From: CAXBNV01 sp963977185
GTDB lineage: Bacteria; Pseudomonadota; Gammaproteobacteria; JAGOUU01
Assembly (NCBI GenBank): GCA_963977185.1
Contig: CAXBNV010000007.1
Location: 1 to 62,707 of the forward strand
Reading direction: 5' to 3'
Length of the DNA stretch: 62,707 nt
In this document: one piece after another, positions 56,374-62,707 of the stretch
Layout of the letters: every line of letters begins with the position of its first letter
Position numbering within the stretch: the first letter of the stretch is position 1
Made by a program: the position numbers and the translations under genes
Notes under the pieces: generated by a model
Databases searched by the model: none
The model's input: only the letters and a program-made list of their open reading frames with translations
What the model was told of the DNA's origin: nothing

Positions 56374-56484
56374 TTAGTTTTCTGTTTTTCCATCTTTTGC
56401 CATCTTATAAAGATCTATTGATTCATTAAAGTCATCTTCTGATAAAAGAAGCTTAAAATAATAGTTAATATTTATCTGCCACAA
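56374..56484 (-). pseudogene. Possible gene remnant downstream of the ZIP gene
   Basis: A short open frame of 36 codons with protein-like composition (KLLLSEDDFNESIDLYKMAK) begins with a possible TTG just after the ZIP stop. No ATG, no strong ribosome site. It may be the end of a decayed gene or a tiny real gene. Confidence 0.25.
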
Positions 56485-56492
56485 CTAATAAA

Positions 56493-57197
56493 CTATAATA
56501 AAAAAACTAATACAAATCCCATAAAGAAAAAGATTATATCATACTCTGTTTCATAATGATGTTTATGGGCATCAATCAATAATTCTTCTGTAACTAAATA
56601 TAAAAGTGCTACTGTACTAAAAGATAAAATAAACACATGAACAGAATGAGGTAGAAATGACAAAGCCCCGTAACCAATAATAGCTCCTATTGGAATAAAA
56701 GAAGCAAGTCCTATTAAAATATTCATAATAGTTAATCTTGAATCACAATTTCTCAACAATTTAATATTTACTGCAATACCTAAAATTAAAACTTCAAAGG
56801 CAATAGCCATCGCAACAAGCATGCCGCTTCTGGAGTCACTTAAAAAAGTAGCTCCAATTAACATACCATCTATAAAAATATCTAAACCAATAGCAATTAA
56901 AAAAGCTAATGGTAATCCTTCTGCTGATTTTATTTTTTTTGGCAAATTATGAGAAACATGTTCAGAAAACATCATTGTCATAACACCTAGAATAAATCCA
57001 AATAACAACAATTCTTTTGACTGACCAAGGATTTTGGGGACAAGCTCTATAGCAACAGTTGAAAAGATTAACCCAGCAGCAAAATGCTGTATCATACTAT
57101 TAAATCTGCCACTAGGCTTTTTGATAAAGACCTGGATTCCTCCTAGTATCATAAATAAAAAAGGTATAAATGCAAAAGCCAGTGTTTCAATAAACAT
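56493..57197 (-). CDS. ZIP-family divalent metal transporter
   Basis: 234 residues with eight predicted helices and the ZIP metal-path residues: HFAAGLIFSTVAIELVPK (about 38-55), DIFIDGMLIGATF, FEVLILGIAVN and TEELLIDAHKHHYE near the end. Members import zinc, iron or manganese, or act as efflux-like zinc permeases. No regulator is adjacent. Zinc-independent FolE2 in the same window would fit a zinc-poor life style, but this link is inferred. Confidence 0.9.
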   Translation of the reverse strand: MFIETLAFAFIPFLFMILGGIQVFIKKPSGRFNSMIQHFAAGLIFSTVAIELVPKILGQSKELLLFGFILGVMTMMFSEHVSHNLPKKIKSAEGLPLAFLIAIGLDIFIDGMLIGATFLSDSRSGMLVAMAIAFEVLILGIAVNIKLLRNCDSRLTIMNILIGLASFIPIGAIIGYGALSFLPHSVHVFILSFSTVALLYLVTEELLIDAHKHHYETEYDIIFFFMGFVLVFLL

Positions 57198-57339
57198 AAA
57201 AAGATCTTATTTAAATTTTAATATGGTAATTACAAACTATAAATAAGGCATTGTCAAAACCAACTATTTTTTAGTAAGTTTACAAAACAATCGCTTAGTG
57301 ATACAGTTCATTTTTTACAACTAAGCCGTAGATTATTTA

Positions 57340-58500
57340 ATGAAAAGACTTTTAACAATATTGCTTATAATGCTGCAAATTACTGTAATAGCCTATTCTC
57401 AAAAATTTATTCCTCCTACTCAAAGGTACATACATGGTCAAAACCAGTCTATAGAAAGCATTGAATCTAATTTACGCAATTATAATGAAAATCAAATTGT
57501 AGATAAAGATATCACCTTATTTCATGACTTAACTACAAATGAAAAACTAGGTTTAATTGGATACCATGGAGCTAATAGTGTAGTAGGAATTTATCAAGAC
57601 ATAATTAAAACCTGTATTATAGATATCTTAAATATTCCAATTAGAGATAATTTCCAATTTTTGCGAATTCCTGGAGATAAAAGGTTAAATAATACAAGCG
57701 CAGATGATTTTTTAAAAGAATATAATATTTATCAACAAAAAGTAATAATAGCTGCGAAAAAAATAAATAATCTGAAAAAATTACAGAAAACAAAAACGTC
57801 ATTATCATTCGAAGATGCTTTAAAAATTGTTAAAAATTATTCATTGCAAAAATCAAAAAATAAAACAGAGCTGTTATTAGGTAACCAAAATACTCTAGAT
57901 CTAGAAATTAGTTACATTAATGATATGACGTATGATATTCAAACAAAATTACTGGCACTTAACATCGCTCTTTATCAAGATGAATATGATATTCCTTTAA
58001 CAATTTACTCCTATCTATATAACTACTCATGGTCAGATATTACAGGGCAATTATCATCAGAATTAAAACCCTTTTTTGAAGAAATGGGAATTAATCATAA
58101 ATATATACAGAATGCATTCCAAATAGCTAAAAAACATCTTCCAGAAAACAGAGGATTATTAATTAGAATTTCAGAAAAAGATAACTCTCAATATAAATTC
58201 ATTGATACTCATGGATATATTAGCTACCCATATGGTATGCCTTTTGGAAATAAAGCCCCATCATATTATTATTTTACAGAATCCATTACGAACTTTCCTG
58301 AATTAAAACTAATTCTTTCTAATAAATACTCTTTAAATCCAAATTCGAATTTAATTATAGAACGTTACAATTCTATGACATCCGAACAATATGATATCTA
58401 TATTGAAGAATTAAGAAATTATCTTAAAGGCTTGCCGTATGATACAAATAAAGCTCAAGAATATAGAAAACAATTAATTCAAATATGGGCTAATATCTAA
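57340..58500 (+). CDS. Exported protein of unknown function with GYHG motif
   Basis: 386 residues with a signal peptide (about 1-20, ending VIAYS). No family recognised with confidence. The segment LIGYHGANSVVGIYQDII (about 73-90) resembles the HG-containing loop of ADP-ribosyltransferase-like folds, and later parts (RGLLIRISEKDNSQYKFID, PSYYYFTESI) could supply strands, but an R-S-E or H-Y-E triad is not convincingly placed. A basic, helical middle (about 115-190) follows. Divergent from the ZIP gene over 142 bases. Confidence 0.82.
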   Translation: MKRLLTILLIMLQITVIAYSQKFIPPTQRYIHGQNQSIESIESNLRNYNENQIVDKDITLFHDLTTNEKLGLIGYHGANSVVGIYQDIIKTCIIDILNIPIRDNFQFLRIPGDKRLNNTSADDFLKEYNIYQQKVIIAAKKINNLKKLQKTKTSLSFEDALKIVKNYSLQKSKNKTELLLGNQNTLDLEISYINDMTYDIQTKLLALNIALYQDEYDIPLTIYSYLYNYSWSDITGQLSSELKPFFEEMGINHKYIQNAFQIAKKHLPENRGLLIRISEKDNSQYKFIDTHGYISYPYGMPFGNKAPSYYYFTESITNFPELKLILSNKYSLNPNSNLIIERYNSMTSEQYDIYIEELRNYLKGLPYDTNKAQEYRKQLIQIWANI

Positions 58501-58521
58501 TAACTAACTTATGGCACTTTA

Positions 58522-58556
58522 AAGTGGGACAATTTAATTTTAAAATTGTCCCACTT
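58522..58556. terminator. Bidirectional terminator between convergent genes
   Basis: Perfect 14-base arms AAGTGGGACAATTT and AAATTGTCCCACTT, 22 bases after the stop of the exported protein gene and 30 before the stop of the outer membrane protein gene. Confidence 0.88.
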
Positions 58557-58585
58557 AAAAATAACGTCTATTTAAAATTACGCAC

Positions 58586-59710
58586 CTAAGTTTTCAATGA
58601 AAAAGTCACATAAGGTCCATCTAAAGAAAAATTCTCTGTTGTCTTAATAAGGCTTTGCAAGAAAACAGAACCACTTACTATCCCTAAACTTCCAGGAACA
58701 TATGTTGATGGCACGTAAGATTGCATTGCATTGATGTAAATAGAAGACATATATCCTAGTTCTAAAGAAAATAATTTTTCATTAGAAAATTGTTTAGAAT
58801 ATTTAACTCCAAGTTTAGCATCAACAGCAGGTACAACTTGAGTATATTTCTTATGAGTTATATATTGATAATTTTCTGAAATTCCGCCTATTTCCAAAAT
58901 ATTTCCAGCACCCGTTGTATAAGTACGAGGCTTACTCTTACCTATATATAAATTTCCAGCTAATGACCCTACAAAATTAATATTGTAAAATCCTTGATAC
59001 TCACCTTCCATACCAAAACGCATACCTAATGCATTGTATTTAGACCTTGTTTTTAGGCTAAAAGAATACGATGATAAAATTGGGTCAACTCCAGAAAAAT
59101 TACCTTGGTTTGTATTTTCTAATCTAACACTACTGATACCAGCAAAAAATCTCGTTTCCAAATTAGGCGCAAAACTTACATGTTTAGCTATATCTAAATT
59201 AACAACATCATATTTGTTTTTTAATTTACCATTAGCATTACTAGTAGGAGCAGCATCTGGACCTACATTCCAAAAAGGTCCTGTCATTTGCTGTGTTGCT
59301 GATGAGCTTCTATTTACATAAAAAGTATTCTTATCAGATGTTCTTAAGCGAGCCCAATATAAATTTACATCACTACCTGAATTCATAAAAGCATGGCGGA
59401 AATTTAAATTAAATCCTGTTTTAAAATCAGGATTAAATCCTTTTGCTTCCCAACTAGGAGACAATATTGGTGTAGCTACACTTTGGTTTAACGGGCTTAC
59501 TAATACAGCATAATCATTGCTACCACCTGGACGTAAATTAAATCCACCAATACTAAATTCATTTGATGATTCTAAGTTTGGAACAAAGACATCAAACCTA
59601 TCATTAGTTAGCTTAGTTGATTTAGTCATATATGGAGATGCTATTACTCCATTATGGATAGAACACAATGATATACCACCAAGCACTAAAAGCATGCTTT
59701 TTTTTATCAT
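58586..59710 (-). CDS. Legionella-type pore-forming outer membrane protein
   Basis: 374 residues: signal peptide (about 1-24, ending GVIAS) and a beta-barrel rich in alternating aromatic strands (FKTGFNLNFRHAF, VNLYWARLRTS, KHVSFAPNLETRFFAGISSV, MRFGMEGEYQGFYNINFVGS). The last strand ends GPYVTFSLKT. The layout fits the Lpg1974 family of Legionella outer membrane proteins, often abundant and surface exposed. The assignment to that family is by pattern, not by a search. Confidence 0.82.
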   Translation of the reverse strand: MIKKSMLLVLGGISLCSIHNGVIASPYMTKSTKLTNDRFDVFVPNLESSNEFSIGGFNLRPGGSNDYAVLVSPLNQSVATPILSPSWEAKGFNPDFKTGFNLNFRHAFMNSGSDVNLYWARLRTSDKNTFYVNRSSSATQQMTGPFWNVGPDAAPTSNANGKLKNKYDVVNLDIAKHVSFAPNLETRFFAGISSVRLENTNQGNFSGVDPILSSYSFSLKTRSKYNALGMRFGMEGEYQGFYNINFVGSLAGNLYIGKSKPRTYTTGAGNILEIGGISENYQYITHKKYTQVVPAVDAKLGVKYSKQFSNEKLFSLELGYMSSIYINAMQSYVPSTYVPGSLGIVSGSVFLQSLIKTTENFSLDGPYVTFSLKT

Positions 59711-59797
59711 AAATATTAATTCCCTTTAATTTAATTAATGTAAAATATTATGTTACATTAATTTGCAAAACATAATCAATTTTAATTAATTATTTAT

Positions 59798-60094
59798 TTA
59801 GTTTTGTTTTTCCACTTGCATATGTTTTTTACAAAATTGTTTATGATTACAATTATCATTATCTTTGTTGTGCATTCTATGGTGCGACGAAGATCTACTA
59901 TACTTGCCATTTGATACATGACTTAGACAAGAATAACTTACAGATAAAAACATTAAAGAAGAGATTATTATAATTATAAATCCAAATACTTTGGCAACAA
60001 CAATACCGACACCTTCATTTCTAAATCCCCATATTAATAAAGATACTCCTGATGCTAATGTTAATAATAAAATTGCAAGATTGATAGAACACAT
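59798..60094 (-). CDS. Small membrane protein with His/Cys-rich tail
   Basis: 98 residues: two membrane helices (about 5-22 and 30-52) and a soluble tail of about 45 residues rich in histidine, cysteine and asparagine (SSSHHRMHNKDNDNCNHKQF), which could bind metal. No family recognised. It stands alone between the outer membrane protein and adenine deaminase genes, each more than 85 bases away. Confidence 0.65.
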   Translation of the reverse strand: MCSINLAILLLTLASGVSLLIWGFRNEGVGIVVAKVFGFIIIIISSLMFLSVSYSCLSHVSNGKYSRSSSHHRMHNKDNDNCNHKQFCKKHMQVEKQN

Positions 60095-60352
60095 AAAACT
60101 TATACTCCGATTATATTATTTAGTTTTGAAATAATTAATAATTTTATTTCGTTTAAATTTATAATTTAGAGCATTATGAGTTAATTCAGTTCCATATAAA
60201 AATCATATATGCCCATAAATCTTTTTAAGTTAAGGTTTACCAATAATGTTTCGATATACTATACAGTCAAAATTAACCAAGATAATAATAAATGTTTTAT
60301 ATAATTACATGTTATTACTGATTATTTCTAAAATAAAGATTGAGAAATTAAA

Positions 60353-61288
60353 ATGAAAAACTTGAAAAAAGCTGAATTACATATGCATTTAGAAGGCAGC
60401 TTAGAACCAGAAATGATGCTAAACTTGGCAAAAAAAAATAAAGTTCAACTCAAATATCAGTCTATTAATGAAATTAAAAATGCATATAAATTTAATAATC
60501 TACAAGAATTTCTTGATTTATATTATCAAGGAATGTCAGTTTTACAAACTAAACAAGACTTTTTTGACTTAACATATGCGTATTTAACAAACGCGCATCA
60601 TGATAATGTAACTCACACTGAAATGTTTATCGACCCACAAGGTCATATTTCTAGAGGAATATCATTAAAAAATGTTTTTGATGGCATAAATGATGCCATT
60701 ATTGAGGCAGACAATAATTACAATATTAAAGCAAGTATAATCGTTTGTTTTCTTCGGCATTTAAGTGAAGCAGATGCATTACTTGTATTTGATCAGGTGA
60801 TGGATTTTCGGGACAAGTTCATTGGAATTGGTCTTGATTCATCAGAATTAGGTAATCCTCCTAGTAAATTTAAAAATCTATTTAATAAAGCTCGCTTAGA
60901 AAAATTAAAACTTGTTGCTCACGCGGGAGAAGAAGGGCCGGCCAGCTACATATGGGAAGCGCTAGATATTTTAGGAGTAGACAGAATTGATCATGGAAAT
61001 GCAGTGTTGTCTGACAATGAGTTAATTAAAAGAATAGTAAAAGATGAAATATCTCTAACAATGTGTCCTTTATCAAATAAAAGCCTTAATGTAGTTCCAA
61101 ATCTTAAAAATCATCAAGCCTTAGAGCTATTGAATCATGGAGTAAGAGTTACCATTAACTCTGATGATCCAGCATATTTTGGAGGCTACATTAATCAAAA
61201 CTATACAGAAATTACTAAAGCTTTATCTCTATCTGATAAAGAAGTAGAAAAATTGGCAAAATTAAGTTTAGAAGCCAAATTTATATAG
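60353..61288 (+). CDS. Adenine deaminase (adenosine deaminase-like family)
   Basis: 311 residues of the Aah1-like branch, which converts adenine to hypoxanthine. Metal and catalytic motifs: ELHMHLEGSLEPE (His10, His12), LVAHAGEEGPASYIWEAL, DRIDHGNAV, CPLSNKSLNVVP and TINSDDPAYFGGYINQNY. The phrase AYFGGY and the AHAGEEGP segment indicate adenine rather than adenosine as substrate. The C-terminus ends LSLEAKFI, about 20 residues earlier than usual, but after the catalytic parts. A 258-base upstream gap holds no other gene. Confidence 0.9.
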   Translation: MKNLKKAELHMHLEGSLEPEMMLNLAKKNKVQLKYQSINEIKNAYKFNNLQEFLDLYYQGMSVLQTKQDFFDLTYAYLTNAHHDNVTHTEMFIDPQGHISRGISLKNVFDGINDAIIEADNNYNIKASIIVCFLRHLSEADALLVFDQVMDFRDKFIGIGLDSSELGNPPSKFKNLFNKARLEKLKLVAHAGEEGPASYIWEALDILGVDRIDHGNAVLSDNELIKRIVKDEISLTMCPLSNKSLNVVPNLKNHQALELLNHGVRVTINSDDPAYFGGYINQNYTEITKALSLSDKEVEKLAKLSLEAKFI

Positions 61289-61363
61289 TTTAGCCAAATC
61301 TAACTTTTAATAAAAAACAAATAACTTGCACCATTATGGTTTAATTTACAACCTTATTTTATC

Positions 61364-61714
61364 CTAAAAAATTAAAGAATTATCATAACCAAATTTAGTT
61401 AAATCTTTAATTCGTCTTGGATACAATATTCCATCTAAATAATCAATTTCATGCTGAATAACTCTTGCATGAAATCCTTTTGCTACTCGTGTGATTTCAT
61501 TTTTATCTAAAAAGCTATAACCTGAATATTCTCTTTTTTTATATCTAGGAACTAGCCCTCTTAATCCTGGAACACTTAAACATCCTTCCCAACCATCTTC
61601 TTGCGTTGCATCTAAAACTTTCATAACAGGATTAATAAGTACTGTATTTGGAACTGGTTCTTCATTAGGATATCTTGAATTACTTTCAAATCCGAAAATG
61701 ATTATTCTTTTTGA
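61364..61714 (-). pseudogene. def: Peptide deformylase, N-terminally truncated
   Basis: The open frame runs from a stop at 61715 to 61364 and begins SKRIIIFGFESNSRYPNEEP, then VPNTVLINPVMKVLDA, EGCLSVPGLRG (motif 2, metal cysteine) and QHEIDYLDGILYPRRI (motif 3). About 45 N-terminal residues with motif 1 (GxGLAAPQ) are gone, replaced by an unrelated small ORF that overlaps its first codons. The first in-frame ATG is at 61624, already past the strand after motif 1. Without motif 1 the enzyme should be inactive. Another deformylase gene must exist elsewhere if the cell is viable. Confidence 0.88.
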
Positions 61715-61947
61715 TTATCTAAAGCTTTATCTATCTGTTTGATTAATGAGTCTATTTTATTTATTAAATTTTTATCCAATTTATGTTTTTTAATATTTTT
61801 TAAATTATATCTTAATTCCATAAATATTTCTGTTTCAGTTGAACCCTGCTGTACAGAATTTTTTAATAACAATCCTAAATCTGGCAATCCATTATTAATT
61901 AGTTCTATTTCGATTTCATGAACTTCTTGATGAAAGTCAAAAGACAT
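61702..61947 (-). CDS. Small hypothetical protein upstream of the deformylase remnant
   Basis: 81 residues, no family recognised. Mostly helical and charged (NNGLPDLGLLLKNSVQQGST, LDKNLINKIDSLIKQIDKAL), no signal peptide or membrane helix. The upstream sequence has AAGGGGAAAA before the ATG, a good ribosome site, which supports real expression. Its end overlaps the truncated deformylase frame by 13 bases, suggesting a deletion that joined two genes. Confidence 0.6.
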   Translation of the reverse strand: MSFDFHQEVHEIEIELINNGLPDLGLLLKNSVQQGSTETEIFMELRYNLKNIKKHKLDKNLINKIDSLIKQIDKALDNQKE

Positions 61948-62122
61948 AATATTTTCCCCTTAATGTGGCTTAGTATACTCATATAACTCAAAGTTTAATC
62001 AATACCTACTTTAATTTGGCTACTTTTATTCAATAATTTTAAAGAAATATTTTTTAATATATTCCATATGTTATATATTAAACTTAATTACAAACGCTAA
62101 TCTTTTAATAAAAGCAGAAGCT

Positions 62123-62162
62123 AAAGTCAAAGTCAAAGTCAAAGTCAAAGTCAAAGTCAAAG
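62123..62162. repeat. AAAGTC hexanucleotide tandem repeat, six copies plus part
   Basis: Six perfect AAAGTC units (62123-62158) followed by a partial AAAG. On the plus strand one frame reads (KV)n and ends at a stop 62171, but no start codon opens it. It lies next to the IS1 remnant in decayed sequence. Confidence 0.92.
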
Positions 62163-62201
62163 AAAAATCCTAAATGTCAAAATAATAACTGCAACAAAAC
62201 C

Positions 62202-62454
62202 CTACATTTCATCCATTTCGATTTCTTCTACGCGAATAATATTAGCTTTAATAGATTTTTGTGTTTCTTTTTACAGTTGAGTAATTGGGTATTTACTGTT
62301 TGGATGCTCGCTTCTTTTTTAATTCTCTAATAACCGTATTATTAATACCAACACCTAAAACTCTTGCTGTATCTCTAATACCGCTACCGTTTAAAACTAG
62401 ATTAATTCCATTACCAACCAAAAATAGGAAATTGTTCTTTTGCCCTTCAGTCAT
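62202..62454 (-). pseudogene. IS1-family transposase remnant
   Basis: On the minus strand, 62454-62293 reads a 53-residue piece with NGSGIRDTARVLGVGI and VIRELKKKRASKQ, the helix-turn-helix end of the IS1 InsA protein. After frame breaks, 62270-62202 reads IIRVEEIEMDEM and then TAG where the InsB motif DEMWSFV has tryptophan, followed by GFV. The zinc-binding start of InsA and most of InsB are missing. The element is inactive. Terminal inverted repeats were not found. Confidence 0.82.
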
Positions 62455-62659
62455 ATAATAAATCAAGTAAAGTTTTAGTCTTTAACTAAAGAAGATGTTT
62501 TATGTTCTATAAAATAAATAAGGCTAATTTTTCAGTAAATTATAAATATAAAGTTTAATTTTATTGAAGTAAATTGACTATGATTTTTTTAAAATGCCCC
62601 TACAGTGTCTCGCGGGGAAAAAATTTAAAAACAACAAGCAGGTAACTTATTGAAATAAT
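62455..62659. other. Gene-free stretch between the IS1 remnant and tRNA-Ile
   Basis: No open frame of note. A short GC-rich segment at about 62597-62618 (CCCC and GGGG arms, 12-13 base loop) lies 40 bases downstream of the tRNA on the minus strand and may be its terminator; weak. Together with 61948-62201, which holds only the hexanucleotide repeat, this makes about 710 bases without an intact gene. Confidence 0.45.
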
Positions 62660-62707
62660 TGGTGGGCCTTGTAGGACTCGAACCTACGACCAAGGGATTA
62701 TGAGTCC
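62660..62707 (-). tRNA. tRNA-Ile(CAU), 3' part
   Basis: The 3' 48 bases of a tRNA with encoded CCA end, T arm GTAGG-TTCGAGT-CCTAC, variable loop and anticodon loop CTCATAA (anticodon CAT). The segment ACTCATAATC, CTTGGTCG and the GGCCCACCA end match the minor isoleucine tRNA whose C34 is changed to lysidine by TilS, better than elongator tRNA-Met. The 5' part lies outside the window. Confidence 0.85.

Noticed and set aside
62123..62162. CRISPR-like repeat
   Set aside because: The units are six bases with no spacers, so this is a simple tandem repeat.
62660..62707. tRNA-Met (elongator or initiator) because of the CAT anticodon
   Set aside because: The bases around the anticodon and the acceptor end fit tRNA-Ile(CAU) better. 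The missing 5' half prevents a full check.

Overview
The window is a strongly AT-rich bacterial chromosome segment from a gammaproteobacterium, most likely a host-associated member of the Legionellales or a close relative (inference). The evidence is gammaproteobacterial gene order (petA-petB-petC-sspA-sspB; hisS-yfgM-bamB with der nearby; mrcA divergent from pil genes; dapA followed by a small lipoprotein), a Mip-type peptidyl-prolyl isomerase, a Legionella-like outer membrane protein, and several eukaryote-facing proteins: an ankyrin protein, a patatin phospholipase, a 1,600-residue coiled-coil protein and multi-membrane proteins of unknown function. Decay is also visible: a beheaded peptide deformylase, an IS1 remnant, a stripped pil locus and a shortened adenine deaminase.

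Layout. 1-6145: a complete cytochrome c maturation operon, ccmABCDEFGHI, read leftwards, including a 54-residue ccmD. 6327-8297: a bufferin operon (bufA, MNIO enzyme bufB, partner bufC) with a terminator-like hairpin after bufA. 8675-14095: ubiX, mpl, a small lipoprotein, dapA, a PIN-PhoH ATPase and a GcvR-like ACT protein. 14311-16862: a protein with a probable 2H phosphoesterase domain, a LysR regulator and a TusA-like protein. 16877-20652: bepA-like protease, mip, queD and folE2. 20708-24901: pilN, pilO and a short secretin, divergent from PBP1A. 25030-30489: an unknown membrane protein, an O-antigen ligase/polymerase family protein, der and an ankyrin protein. 30613-38804: the giant coiled-coil protein, then bamB, yfgM and hisS. 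38902-42860: a YejFEB-type peptide importer without a binding protein. 42991-44869: a divergent pair of paralogous secreted proteins with eight matching cysteines. 44883-48932: murC and two unknown proteins. 49022-52922: sspB, sspA and the cytochrome bc1 complex. 52923-61288: a sensor-like membrane protein, patatin, two transporters, a secreted unknown, an outer membrane protein and adenine deaminase. 61289-62707: a decayed stretch with a deformylase pseudogene, tandem repeats and IS1 remnants, ending in a partial tRNA-Ile(CAU).

How they fit together. Ccm supplies mature c-type cytochromes, of which cytochrome c1 (petC) is encoded in the same window. Metal handling recurs: a copper-type bufferin system, a ZIP transporter, the FolE2 type of GTP cyclohydrolase and a His/Cys-tailed small membrane protein. 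Envelope building is represented by mpl, murC, PBP1A, dapA, bamB and bepA. The unknown and host-facing genes sit between conserved blocks, most clearly the giant coiled-coil and ankyrin genes that separate bamB from der.

The candidates for something undescribed are the divergent 8-cysteine secreted protein pair (42991-44869), the 2H-domain protein (14311-15267), the giant protein inserted in the bam/der block, and the GTG-started multi-membrane protein with an acidic C-terminal tail (46486-48255).
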